From positions 4,526,001-4,590,000 of the forward strand of contig NZ_CP068083.1 of assembly GCF_016725325.1 (NCBI RefSeq): a DNA stretch of 64,000 nt. Reading direction: 5' to 3'. Below the pieces are notes generated by a model. That model saw nothing but the letters and a program-made list of their open reading frames with translations. It did no database searches and was not told the DNA's origin. The stretch comes from Sphingobacterium spiritivorum (GTDB lineage Bacteria; Bacteroidota; Bacteroidia; Sphingobacteriales; Sphingobacteriaceae). Below, in pieces: positions 35,779 through 45,087 of the stretch (the first letter of the stretch is position 1; each line of letters begins with the position of its first letter). The translations under genes and the position numbers were made by a program.

Positions 35779-38112
35779 ATGAGGAAACTATCTGTTGCTA
35801 TTTACGCTTTATTGCTATCCGTCCCTTTACCATTAGCTGCCCAAAAACCTGTTTACAAAGACGCATCCCAATCCGTTGAGATAAGAACCCGGGATTTGAT
35901 TCAGCGTATGACGCTTGAAGAAAAAGTAGGTCAGTTACTTTGCCCGCTTGGCTGGGAAATGTATGAACGAAAAGGAAATACAGCGACTGTATCACAAAAA
36001 TTCAAAGATATCGTAGCCAGTAAACATATCGGAATGTTATGGGCTACCTTCAGAGCTGATCCCTGGACGCAAAAGACAATTGCTAACGGCCTTGATCCGC
36101 AACTTTCTGCTGAAGCTGCAAACGCTTTACAAAAGTATGTCATAGAGAATACGCGTCTTGGTATTCCTGTCTTTCTTGCTGAAGAAGCTCCACATGGCCA
36201 TATGGCCATTGGTACGACCGTATTTCCGACAGGTATCGGTCAGGCCTCTACCTGGAATCCGGCTTTATTACAAAAAATGTCTGCTACAGTTGCAAAAGAA
36301 GTCAGGCAGCAAGGGGCTCATATCAGCTATGGTCCTGTTTTAGATTTATCCCGCGATCCCCGCTGGTCACGTGTAGAAGAAAGCTATGGCGAAGATCCTG
36401 TGCTGACCGGTACGCTGGCTGCAGCTATAGTCAAAGGATTAGGGTCAGGTAAACTTGCCGATCCGTTTGCTACTATTCCTACGCTGAAGCATTTTGTTGC
36501 TTACGGTATTCCTGAAGGCGGACATAACGGAAGTGCAGCCAGCGTAGGCGAACGTGAACTCAGAGAATACTTTCTACCCCCGTTTCAGTCAGCTGTAGCC
36601 GCAGGAGCAAAATCTGTAATGGCTGCCTACAATTCTGTAGATGGTATCCCCTGCTCTTCTAACAAATTTTTGCTGACGGATATCCTTCGTCAGGAATGGA
36701 ATTTTAACGGATTTACAGTTTCCGATCTGGGCAGTATCGAAGGTATAAAGGGAAGTCACCGTGTAGCCAAAGATCACAAACAGGCCGCTATATTGGCCAT
36801 AGAAGCAGGTCTTGATACGGATCTCGGAGGCAATGCTTATTTCAAACTGATCGAGGCTGTCAAAAATGGAGAAATTCAGGAAAACAGTATTAATCAGGCT
36901 GTAAGCAGAGTATTGGCATTAAAATTTGAAATGGGACTTTTTGAAAAGCCATTTGTAGAAGCGAAAACAGCAAAAAAAGAAGTCAAAACCGAAGCAAATA
37001 TTGCCTTATCAAGACAGGTAGCCAGAGAATCTATTGTATTACTGGAGAATAAAAATAATATTCTTCCACTTCGTAAAGATGTCAAGGTTGCTATCGTAGG
37101 CCCTAATGCTGACAATGTATATAATATGTTGGGCGATTATACTGCTCCACAACCCGATGGGGCTGTAACTACTGTCCGTCAGGCTATATCGGCAAGACTT
37201 CCTAAAGCACAGGTATCCTATGCGAAGGGATGTGCTATACGAGATACGACTAACAGTGATATTGCTGCTGCAGTTGCAGTTGCACAGCAATCAGATGTCA
37301 TTGTGGCTGTTGTGGGAGGCTCCAGTGCCCGCGATTTCAAGACTGAATATATATCCACAGGTGCTGCAGTAGCCTCAGATAAAAATGTAAGCGATATGGA
37401 AAGCGGAGAAGGATTTGACCGTTCCACTCTTGATCTTCTCGGCAGACAGATGGAATTGTTAAAGGCTTTAAAGCAAACAGGCAAACCCATTATTGTCATC
37501 TACATACAGGGCCGTCCGTTGAATATGAATTGGGCTGCAACGCAGGCTGATGCTCTTTTATGTGCCTGGTATCCTGGACAGGAAGGTGGTCATGCAATTG
37601 CCGATATACTTTTCGGCGATTATAATCCTGCTGGAAAAATGCCACTGTCCGTTCCGCGGAGTGTGGGGCAGATACCCATTCATTACAATCGCAAAAGCCC
37701 CTTGGATCATCGCTATGTAGAGGAAGCCGCAACCCCGCTTTATGCATTCGGATACGGCAAAAGCTACTCTGCCTTTGAATATAAAGACCTTAAAATACAA
37801 AAAGACAACAAGGATTACCGGGTGTCATTTGTATTGAGCAATACAGGAAAATATGATGGTGATGAAGTGCCTCAATTGTATATTCGTAATCAGTATGCAT
37901 CCGTATCACAACCAGTACAGCAATTAAAACATTTTGAACGTGTACATCTAAAAACAGGTGAGTCCAAAACGGTTTCGTTTATACTGACAGAGGACGATCT
38001 GTCCATTATCAATGCACAGATGAAAAAAGTATTAGAGCCAGGCAGCAGCTTTAAGATCCGTATAGGATCGGCATCTGATGATGTACGGTTACAGCAGGAT
38101 CTTGATCTTTAA
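35779..38112 (+). CDS. GH3 beta-glycosidase
   Basis: 777 residues, signal peptide 1-21. The (beta/alpha)8 domain carries TLKHFVAYG, SYGPVLDLSRDPRWSRVEESYGED and the nucleophile Asp316 in FTVSDLGSIEGI. The second domain and a fibronectin-III-like end (KTGESKTVSFILTEDDLSI) follow. It is a periplasmic exo-beta-glucosidase or similar enzyme. Its place behind two sulfatases and GH95/GH109 enzymes suggests that it finishes oligosaccharides freed of sulfate and end caps. Confidence 0.95.
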   Translation: MRKLSVAIYALLLSVPLPLAAQKPVYKDASQSVEIRTRDLIQRMTLEEKVGQLLCPLGWEMYERKGNTATVSQKFKDIVASKHIGMLWATFRADPWTQKTIANGLDPQLSAEAANALQKYVIENTRLGIPVFLAEEAPHGHMAIGTTVFPTGIGQASTWNPALLQKMSATVAKEVRQQGAHISYGPVLDLSRDPRWSRVEESYGEDPVLTGTLAAAIVKGLGSGKLADPFATIPTLKHFVAYGIPEGGHNGSAASVGERELREYFLPPFQSAVAAGAKSVMAAYNSVDGIPCSSNKFLLTDILRQEWNFNGFTVSDLGSIEGIKGSHRVAKDHKQAAILAIEAGLDTDLGGNAYFKLIEAVKNGEIQENSINQAVSRVLALKFEMGLFEKPFVEAKTAKKEVKTEANIALSRQVARESIVLLENKNNILPLRKDVKVAIVGPNADNVYNMLGDYTAPQPDGAVTTVRQAISARLPKAQVSYAKGCAIRDTTNSDIAAAVAVAQQSDVIVAVVGGSSARDFKTEYISTGAAVASDKNVSDMESGEGFDRSTLDLLGRQMELLKALKQTGKPIIVIYIQGRPLNMNWAATQADALLCAWYPGQEGGHAIADILFGDYNPAGKMPLSVPRSVGQIPIHYNRKSPLDHRYVEEAATPLYAFGYGKSYSAFEYKDLKIQKDNKDYRVSFVLSNTGKYDGDEVPQLYIRNQYASVSQPVQQLKHFERVHLKTGESKTVSFILTEDDLSIINAQMKKVLEPGSSFKIRIGSASDDVRLQQDLDL

Positions 38113-38120
38113 TAATTTTT

Positions 38121-38156
38121 TACATACCGGGAATGCGTACTGATTCCCGGTATGTA
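38121..38156 (+). terminator. terminator of the glycan operon
   Basis: TACATACCGGGAAT (38121-38134) and ATTCCCGGTATGTA (38143-38156) form a perfect 14-base stem right after GH3. Confidence 0.75.
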
Positions 38157-38283
38157 AATAGTCTTCAACCCCATTTAAAGAATATTTTTATATTCATAAC
38201 CTTTATAATCTCCCTTCGGATCATTTACTTAATGACAATATCATGTCAATTTGTATGATTTTTTTTTCGATGTTTGCAATTCA

Positions 38284-38298
38284 TTTAACGATGTTAAA
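38284..38298 (+). promoter_or_regulatory. operator-like palindrome before tetR
   Basis: TTTAAC-GAT-GTTAAA lies 20 bases before the tetR ATG. It is one base per centre different from the four other copies downstream and probably serves autoregulation. Confidence 0.55.
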
Positions 38299-38317
38299 TA
38301 ACTTGATGTAGTTAAAA

Positions 38318-38917
38318 ATGGGTAGCAAAGAACGTATTCAACGCCTCAAAGATGAAAACAGAAGTAAAATTCTGGACGCCTCTCTTCAAATTGTGAAGGA
38401 AGAGGGCTGGCATGCGTTGAGTATGCGGAAAATAGCGGATATCATCGAATATACTGCTCCCATGATCTACGAGTATTTTGCGAATAAAGAAGCCATCCTT
38501 ATCGAACTGGCTAATCAGGGATATATCATGTTGTCTATACGCGTTAAAGAGGCTAAACTACAGGAAGCAGAACTGGAAAAACAGTTAGAAGCTATGTGGT
38601 TTACCTACTGGAACTTTGCTTTCGAAGAAAAGGAACTATACCAACTGATGTTTGGTGTAGGTACCCAATGTTGCGGATTTGAAAAATCCTTCCTTTGTGT
38701 GGAATCGCATGGTAAGATAATAAGCGATGTCATTCGTGAGATCATGAAAGATCAGGAGCCTTCAGAAGAATTGATATGCCGGAAGTACTTTACTTTCTGG
38801 TCCGTTATTCACGGACTAATATCCATTAATCTGGTTAATCAGGGAAATGGCGACACCACCAATCAGCAGGTATTACGCGATGCTATTTATGGTATCACAC
38901 GATCGCTGAAAGATTAA
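38318..38917 (+). CDS. TetR-family repressor of the RND efflux operon
   Basis: 199 residues. The N-terminal HTH (about 12-60) reads ILDASLQIVKEEGWHALSMR then KIADIIEYTAPMIYEYFANK. The rest is a helical ligand domain with several cysteines. It lies directly upstream of the adaptor-pump-channel operon in the same direction. A family of TTTAACAGTGTTAAA palindromes surrounds both gene starts, so it most likely represses itself and the pump until a toxic ligand binds. Confidence 0.9.
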   Translation: MGSKERIQRLKDENRSKILDASLQIVKEEGWHALSMRKIADIIEYTAPMIYEYFANKEAILIELANQGYIMLSIRVKEAKLQEAELEKQLEAMWFTYWNFAFEEKELYQLMFGVGTQCCGFEKSFLCVESHGKIISDVIREIMKDQEPSEELICRKYFTFWSVIHGLISINLVNQGNGDTTNQQVLRDAIYGITRSLKD

Positions 38918-38952
38918 TTTTTTTTGCCCTCAACAAATACGTTGTTAGGTAA

Positions 38953-38967
38953 TTTAACAGTGTTAAA
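38953..38967 (+). promoter_or_regulatory. TetR operator copy 1 (upstream of RND operon)
   Basis: TTTAACAGTGTTAAA is a perfect palindrome (TTTAACA-G-TGTTAAA) 36 bases after the tetR stop codon. Confidence 0.6.
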
Positions 38968-39033
38968 TATATAATTAACTTAAAAATACATATCCATCCT
39001 GTCTTAAAATGGCAGTTTTATTTTTACAATTCA

Positions 39034-39048
39034 ATTAACAGTGTTAGC
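39034..39048 (+). promoter_or_regulatory. TetR operator copy 2
   Basis: ATTAACAGTGTTAGC keeps the TTAACAGTGTTA core, centred 81 bases after copy 1. A lone half-site GTTAAA follows at 39061. Confidence 0.5.
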
Positions 39049-39117
39049 ATATTTAATTATGTTAAACATATATAACAGAGCATAATTTAGCATCCATCAT
39101 ACAATCTTAATTTAATA

Positions 39118-40320
39118 ATGAAAAAATCACTATTTACTAATCTTTTAGAGATCTATCGCTTATCATTTAACAGTGTTAAACCTTTTAATAGTGTTAAAAT
39201 AGCATTTTATGTCTCAGGAGCACTCTTATATAGTTGCTCTACCGGAACCAGTAAACCAGCAGATGCAACACCTCCTCCTGCCGCTTTACCGGTAATGGCA
39301 ATCCAGATGGCAGATGAAACTACATATCAGGAATATCCTGCATCTATAGAAGCACTGGCCAATGTCGAAATACGTCCTCAGATCGAAGGCATTCTGGATC
39401 ATATCTATGTAGACGAGGGGCAAAAAGTATCAAAAGGTCAATTACTGTTTAAGATCAACGACAGGCCGTATCAGGAGCAGTTGAATCAGGCAAAAGCCAA
39501 TCTGCAGGTAGCTCAGGCTTCACTGGAAAATGCGGAGCTGGAAGTGGAGAAAAAGAATCGTCTGGTCAACAACAAAGTTCTGACAGACTTTCAGCTACAA
39601 ACTGCTGTAAGTGCGCGAAACGCAGCAAAAGCAAGTGTACAACAGGCTAAATCTGCTATAGAAGCAGCAAAAATCAATGTAGGATATACCCTAATCCGGG
39701 CTTCTTCTGATGGCTATATCGGACGCCTTCAGAAGAAACAGGGAAGCCTGATTACACCAATGGATGCACAGGCTTTAACAGGATTGTCAGATATAAGAGA
39801 TCTGCATGTATACTTTTCCCTTAGTGAAAATGATTTCGTTCAGTTCAAGAATAATGCAAAAGGAAAGTCTATAGAGGAGAAAATAAAGCACCTCCCTCCT
39901 GTCACGCTTGTACTTTCTGATCAGCAGAATTACGAACATACCGGAAAAATAGATATGGTAGACGGTCAATTCGATAAAAATACAGGTTCGATTACCTTGC
40001 GTGCTACTTTTCCTAATCCGGACGGATTGTTGAGAAGTGGGAATACAGGTCGTATCAGATTGAGTAAATCAATCGATCAGGCTTTATTGGTTCCTGCTGC
40101 AGCTACCCTTGAAATGCAGGACAAGATCTTTGTGTATACGGTTGGCAAGGATAACAAAGTAATGCAACAACCTATTCAGGTACTGGGCAAAACCGGCACT
40201 AATTACCTGGTAAAAGATGGATTAAAAGAAGGTGACCGAATTGTAGTTAAAGGAATAGACATGCTACAGGAAGGACAGGTCATTGCTCCACAGACCGAAA
40301 AAGTTGATGACAACAAATAA
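39118..40320 (+). CDS. RND efflux periplasmic adaptor (membrane-fusion lipoprotein)
   Basis: 400 residues. A lipobox-like ALLYSC ends near Cys40. The barrel-sandwich (VEIRPQIEGILDHIYVDEGQKVSKG), a coiled-coil hairpin rich in Ala and Gln (about 118-180), and a beta-barrel are typical of HlyD/AcrA adaptors. It links the inner-membrane pump to the outer-membrane channel. The N-terminal extension is odd: residues 17-27 (FNSVKPFNSVK) are encoded by two TetR-operator palindromes. No other in-frame ATG is available before the lipobox, so translation must begin at 39118 or further upstream. Confidence 0.93.
   Translation: MKKSLFTNLLEIYRLSFNSVKPFNSVKIAFYVSGALLYSCSTGTSKPADATPPPAALPVMAIQMADETTYQEYPASIEALANVEIRPQIEGILDHIYVDEGQKVSKGQLLFKINDRPYQEQLNQAKANLQVAQASLENAELEVEKKNRLVNNKVLTDFQLQTAVSARNAAKASVQQAKSAIEAAKINVGYTLIRASSDGYIGRLQKKQGSLITPMDAQALTGLSDIRDLHVYFSLSENDFVQFKNNAKGKSIEEKIKHLPPVTLVLSDQQNYEHTGKIDMVDGQFDKNTGSITLRATFPNPDGLLRSGNTGRIRLSKSIDQALLVPAAATLEMQDKIFVYTVGKDNKVMQQPIQVLGKTGTNYLVKDGLKEGDRIVVKGIDMLQEGQVIAPQTEKVDDNK
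39166..39198 (+). promoter_or_regulatory. two TetR operators inside the adaptor coding sequence
   Basis: TTTAACAGTGTTAAA (39166-39180) and TTTAATAGTGTTAAA (39184-39198) lie 18 bases apart, centre to centre, within codons 17-27. One acts as a near repeat of the other at the peptide level (FNSVK twice). A repressor bound here would block elongation or help looping with upstream copies. Confidence 0.55.
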
Positions 40321-40343
40321 TATTTTGAAATACACAAAAGACT

Positions 40344-43300
40344 ATGCTTAAAAAATTTATAGAAAGACCTGTACTGGCGACGGTAATCTCCATCCTGCTC
40401 GTAATCCTTGGCGTAATGGGAATGCTTCGCTTGCCCCTTCAACAGTTTCCGGATATCGCTCCTCCGGCTGTACAGGTTACGGCACTGTATCCGGGTGCCA
40501 ATGCAGAGACTGTACTGCGTGCTGTAGCACCTTCTCTTGAAGAATCCATCAACGGGGTGGAAAACATGAGCTATATGAGCTCTACAGCAAGTAATGACGG
40601 TTCACTGATGATCACAGTTTACTTTAAGTTAGGAACAGATCCTGACCAGGCCGCTGTGAACGTGCAGAACAGAGTTGCACAGGCGACCAGCCAGTTGCCA
40701 AGTGAGGTTGTACAGGCCGGTATTACTACAGCTAAGCAACAGAACAGTCTGATTATGGTACTCGATCTTTACACAGAAGATGAGAGCCGTTATGATCAGA
40801 CATTTCTGAATAACTATGCACAGATTAACATTATTCCTGAATTAAAGCGTATATCCGGTGTGGGACAAGCCCTGATCTTCGGTGGTAGTAAAGATTATTC
40901 TATGCGTGTATGGCTGAACCCGAAACAAATGGCCAGTTACAAACTGACACCTTCGGAAGTCATGAGTGCCATTCAGGACAAAAACGTAGAAGCTGCTCCG
41001 GGTAAATTTGGAGAAAGCAGCCGCGAAGCATTTGAATTTGTCATCAAATACAAAGGTAAATTAAACCAACCTGCGGATTATGAAAATATTATTATCCGAT
41101 CCAATGCAGACGGTTCTATACTTAGACTCAAAGATGTTGCCCGTATAGAATTAGGTGCATATACCTACGGTAGTAATACCCGTATTAATGAAAAAGCTGG
41201 TATCAATATCGGAATTATGCAGTTGGCAGGTTCTAATGCCAATGAGATCCAGATCGCTATACAGCAATTAATGGAAAAGGCTGAAAAAGACTTTCCAAAA
41301 GGTGTAAAATACTTAGTGCTTTACAATACCAAAGATGCTTTGGATCAATCCATCAGTCAGGTTCAGCATACCCTTATAGAGGCTTTTTTACTAGTCTTTC
41401 TGGTGGTATTTCTTTTCCTTCAGGACTTCAGATCCACCCTTATTCCAGCTATTGCCGTGCCGGTAGCGATTATCGGAACATTCTTCTTTATGCAGCTATT
41501 CGGTTTCTCTATCAATCTGCTTACCCTGTTTGCATTGATCCTCGCTATCGGTATCGTAGTGGATGATGCTATAGTCGTGGTGGAGGCTGTGCATGCGAAG
41601 ATGGAACATACGCACCTTCCACCAAAACTGGCCACAACTTCAGCCATGAGTGAAATCACCGGAGCCATTATCTCTATCACGCTGGTCATGTCTGCCGTAT
41701 TCCTGCCCATTGGTTTTATGGAAGGATCTACAGGTGTATTTTACAGGCAGTTTGCTTTTACACTGGCTATTGCCATTGTTATTTCTGCCGTAAATGCCCT
41801 GACATTGAGTCCTGCATTATGTGCATTATTTCTGAAAGCACCACAGCACTCGGAACATCCGGCTCCGAAAACATCCTTCAAAGAGAAGTTTTTTGCTGGT
41901 TTTAACGTAGGTTTTGACCGCCTCACCAAAAACTATGTCGGCAGTCTTAGATTTCTGGTCAAATACAAATGGGTCGGCCTTACAGGATTAGCTATTGTAC
42001 TGTTGCTGACTGTACAGATGGTACGTAAAACGCCTACCGGATTTATTCCTTCTGAAGATCAGGGTTTTATTGCTATATCTCTTTCTATGCCAGCAGGTGC
42101 TTCATTAGATCGTACAAATGAGGCTTTAAAAGAAGCCGAAAAACAACTTCAACATGCACCGTTCACAAAGACTCTCAATGTACTTTCCGGATTCAATATC
42201 CTGACACAATCGACAAGTCCTTCTGCCGGAGTGGCCTTTATTCTGCTCAAACCACATGATCAACGTGGAGATATCAAAGATATCAATGCCATAATGGGTG
42301 ATGTTAATCAAAAGCTGGCCGGAATTAAAGGCGCGAATTTCTTTGTCTTCACCTTTCCTACTGTTCCGGGATTCAGTAACGTTGACGGACTGGATATGGT
42401 ATTGCAGGATCGTACCGGAGGTGAACTCGGTAAATTCAGTACTGTAGGTCAGAAATTCATCGGTGAGCTGATGCAACGTCCGGAGGTCATGATGGCTTTT
42501 ACCACATTCAGGGCAGATTATCCGCAATACGAACTGGAAGTTGATGATGTAAAAGCTGAACAGTTAAGTGTAAGCACAAGAGATATTCTGCAGACGATGC
42601 AGTCGTACTTTGGTAGTGCACAGGCATCAGATTTCAACAGGTTTGGTAAGTATTACCGTGTTATGCTACAGGCAGATAAGACAGAACGTTCTGAGCCTTC
42701 GGCTATGGACGGTATTTATGTGAAGAATAAATTTGGGGAGATGGTTCCGATCAATACCCTCGTAAGGCTCAACCGCGTATATGGTCCGGAGACCGCTTCC
42801 CGTTATAATCTGTTTAACTCTATCGGTATCAATGCGATTCCAAATCCGGGCTTCAGTTCAGGAGATGCTATCCGTGCAGTGGAAGAAGTTGCGGCTCAGC
42901 ACCTGCCTTCCGGATTTACCTATGAGTTCTCGGGTATGACCAAAGAAGAAATCACATCAGGAGGTCAGTCTACAGTGATCTTTATTCTGTGTCTGGTCTT
43001 TGTATACTTTCTGCTGGCCGCTCAATACGAAAGTTATATTATTCCTTTAGCCGTAATCCTTTCTATTCCTACCGGAATATTTGGTGTATTCGCAGCTATC
43101 GGCATGACTGGTATTTCAAATAATATCTATGTACAGGTTGCCCTTGTCATGCTGATCGGACTTCTGGCCAAGAATGCCATTCTGATTGTAGAATTTGCCA
43201 TTCAAAGGCGTAGGACAGGTCTTTCTATCGCAGCATCTGCATTAGAGGCAGCGAAACTCCGTCTTCGTCCTATTATCATGACATCTTTAGCCTTTATTGT

Positions 43301-43547
43301 AGGTATGATTCCGATGATGGGTGCTACAGGACCTTCCGCACAGGGAAATCATTCCATCAGTATTGCTGCTGCAGGAGGTATGTTTTCCGGAGTAGTGCTT
43401 GGTCTATTTATCATACCTGTATTGTTTATTATTTTTCAAAGCTTACAGGAAAAAGTATCAAAGCCAAACTTTAAAAAGAAAAACGGATCAGCAGTTACAG
43501 CTTTGACAGGACATGAACTACAGATGGTCGATCCTTCTCAATCTTAA
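40344..43547 (+). CDS. HAE1-family RND multidrug efflux pump
   Basis: 1067 residues, the AcrB/MexB size and layout: 12 membrane helices and two large periplasmic loops. The N-terminus FIERPVLATVISILLVILGV is typical. The proton-relay aspartates are in GIVVDDAIVVVEAV. The LLAKNAILIVEFA segment carries the partner lysine. It drives proton-coupled export of drugs, detergents or bile-like compounds. It follows the adaptor by 23 bases and precedes the channel gene by 26, forming one operon. Confidence 0.97.
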   Translation: MLKKFIERPVLATVISILLVILGVMGMLRLPLQQFPDIAPPAVQVTALYPGANAETVLRAVAPSLEESINGVENMSYMSSTASNDGSLMITVYFKLGTDPDQAAVNVQNRVAQATSQLPSEVVQAGITTAKQQNSLIMVLDLYTEDESRYDQTFLNNYAQINIIPELKRISGVGQALIFGGSKDYSMRVWLNPKQMASYKLTPSEVMSAIQDKNVEAAPGKFGESSREAFEFVIKYKGKLNQPADYENIIIRSNADGSILRLKDVARIELGAYTYGSNTRINEKAGINIGIMQLAGSNANEIQIAIQQLMEKAEKDFPKGVKYLVLYNTKDALDQSISQVQHTLIEAFLLVFLVVFLFLQDFRSTLIPAIAVPVAIIGTFFFMQLFGFSINLLTLFALILAIGIVVDDAIVVVEAVHAKMEHTHLPPKLATTSAMSEITGAIISITLVMSAVFLPIGFMEGSTGVFYRQFAFTLAIAIVISAVNALTLSPALCALFLKAPQHSEHPAPKTSFKEKFFAGFNVGFDRLTKNYVGSLRFLVKYKWVGLTGLAIVLLLTVQMVRKTPTGFIPSEDQGFIAISLSMPAGASLDRTNEALKEAEKQLQHAPFTKTLNVLSGFNILTQSTSPSAGVAFILLKPHDQRGDIKDINAIMGDVNQKLAGIKGANFFVFTFPTVPGFSNVDGLDMVLQDRTGGELGKFSTVGQKFIGELMQRPEVMMAFTTFRADYPQYELEVDDVKAEQLSVSTRDILQTMQSYFGSAQASDFNRFGKYYRVMLQADKTERSEPSAMDGIYVKNKFGEMVPINTLVRLNRVYGPETASRYNLFNSIGINAIPNPGFSSGDAIRAVEEVAAQHLPSGFTYEFSGMTKEEITSGGQSTVIFILCLVFVYFLLAAQYESYIIPLAVILSIPTGIFGVFAAIGMTGISNNIYVQVALVMLIGLLAKNAILIVEFAIQRRRTGLSIAASALEAAKLRLRPIIMTSLAFIVGMIPMMGATGPSAQGNHSISIAAAGGMFSGVVLGLFIIPVLFIIFQSLQEKVSKPNFKKKNGSAVTALTGHELQMVDPSQS

Positions 43548-43573
43548 CGTCCAACTATATATACATTATTTAT

Positions 43574-44998
43574 ATGAACATTAAATTCTATAGCGCAAGT
43601 CTCTTTCTGATTTCTCTCATTCTCTTTGGATGTAAGACAGAGCGGTTAGCTACGCATGTACCGGTCACGCTTCCCGATAATTATCGGGATAGCGATGCGC
43701 TCAAGACAGATACAAATACCATAGGTTCCATTCCGTGGAGGGAATTTTTTAAGGATGCGATGCTGCAACAATTAATAGATTCGGCCATCCGCCAGAATAT
43801 GGATATGCAACTTGCAGTAAAAAATATTGAAGCTTCCAGACTGATGTTAAGTCAGGCTAAAGCAGCAAATCTGCCGAATCTTCAGCTGCGAGTCAATGCA
43901 ACCAGTACAAACCCGTCTAACAACAGTATGAATGGGCTTAGCCTTAATCAGTTCCTGGGCACCAATCATGTGGAAGATTATACAGCTGCTCTGTCGCTGT
44001 CATGGGAGGCTGATATCTGGGGCAAGATCAAAAATCAAAAAGCCGCAGCACTTGCATCTTATCTCCAGACCGAAGAAGCCCGTAAAGTAGTGCAGACACA
44101 GCTGGTTTCTCAGGTTGCACAGGGATATTATCAATTGTTAATGCTCTATCAATTGCAGGATATTGCGAAAAAAAATCTCCGTCTGAGTGATAGTACTTTA
44201 CGTATTGTTCAATATCAATATGAAGTCGGTGATATCAGTTCATTAGCTGTAGAACAGGTAGCGGCGCAGCGTCTGGCTGCTGCAGCTCTTATTCCGGATT
44301 TTGAACAACAGGTACAGATCCAGGAAAATGCCATCAGCGTACTTAGTGGTCAGTTGCCACACGCCATTGCGACGACAGCAACATTGAATACCATTACACT
44401 CCCTGAGCATCTGCAGGTCGGTATTCCAGCAACGATGCTGAGCCGCAGACCAGATGTAAAAAGCGCAGAACTAGCTATAGCAGCAGCTCAGGCGAATCAG
44501 CAAGCTGCAAAAGCAAGTATGTATCCTTCACTGGTAATAAGTGCCGATGCAGGAGTCAATGCATTCAAATCCAGCAATTGGTTTAATCTGCCGGCTTCTC
44601 TTTTCGGATCTGTGGCGGGCAGCATCACACAGCCTATATTGCAACGCAAACAATTACGTACACAATATGAAGTATCACGTGTTGAACAGGAAAAAAGTGT
44701 TATCAGATTTAAACAGTCTGTTATTACCGCTGTAGGAGAAGTATCGGATGCGATGGTCTCTATACGTAAGCTCAAAGAAAAGGAAGTAATTGCTTCTGAC
44801 CGAACCATCAGATTGAGAAACGCTATCGGACATGCTGATCTTCTGTTTGAAACAGGTATGGCAACCTATCTGGAAGTCATTACAGCGCAAAGCAATGTAT
44901 TACAGAGTGAACTTGAACTTGCCCAGCTCAAAAAAGCTGAACTGGCAGCCATAGTAGATCTTTACAGAGCTTTAGGTGGTGGATGGACTGCTGAATAA
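43574..44998 (+). CDS. outer-membrane efflux channel, NodT/OprM family lipoprotein
   Basis: 474 residues with lipobox LILFGC (Cys20). Two OEP repeats follow, each with long helical segments, including PWREFFKDAMLQQLIDSAIRQ early and ARLMLSQAKAANLPNL-type blocks. In the second half SMYPSLVISADAGVNAF and the FETGMATYLEVITAQSNVLQ block are typical of NodT. It forms the outer-membrane duct of the pump encoded upstream and ends the operon at the terminator 45016-45043. Confidence 0.95.
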   Translation: MNIKFYSASLFLISLILFGCKTERLATHVPVTLPDNYRDSDALKTDTNTIGSIPWREFFKDAMLQQLIDSAIRQNMDMQLAVKNIEASRLMLSQAKAANLPNLQLRVNATSTNPSNNSMNGLSLNQFLGTNHVEDYTAALSLSWEADIWGKIKNQKAAALASYLQTEEARKVVQTQLVSQVAQGYYQLLMLYQLQDIAKKNLRLSDSTLRIVQYQYEVGDISSLAVEQVAAQRLAAAALIPDFEQQVQIQENAISVLSGQLPHAIATTATLNTITLPEHLQVGIPATMLSRRPDVKSAELAIAAAQANQQAAKASMYPSLVISADAGVNAFKSSNWFNLPASLFGSVAGSITQPILQRKQLRTQYEVSRVEQEKSVIRFKQSVITAVGEVSDAMVSIRKLKEKEVIASDRTIRLRNAIGHADLLFETGMATYLEVITAQSNVLQSELELAQLKKAELAAIVDLYRALGGGWTAE

Positions 44999-45015
44999 GG
45001 CATCCATTATATAGT

Positions 45016-45043
45016 AAAGTCCCCAAAATATTTTGGGGACTTT
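45016..45043. terminator. terminator of the RND operon
   Basis: AAAGTCCCCAAAAT (45016-45029) and ATTTTGGGGACTTT (45030-45043) form a perfect 14-base palindrome followed by ATTTTTAT. It can also serve the convergent AraC gene. Confidence 0.85.
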
Positions 45044-45087
45044 ATTTTTATATCGGCAATGAGTATACTCTAAATTACAGTGTATAT

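Noticed and set aside
28805..38112. Classic SusCD polysaccharide utilisation locus
   Set aside because: No SusC/SusD pair is present; the nearest TonB receptor (25260-27635) is siderophore-like and separated by a divergent regulator.
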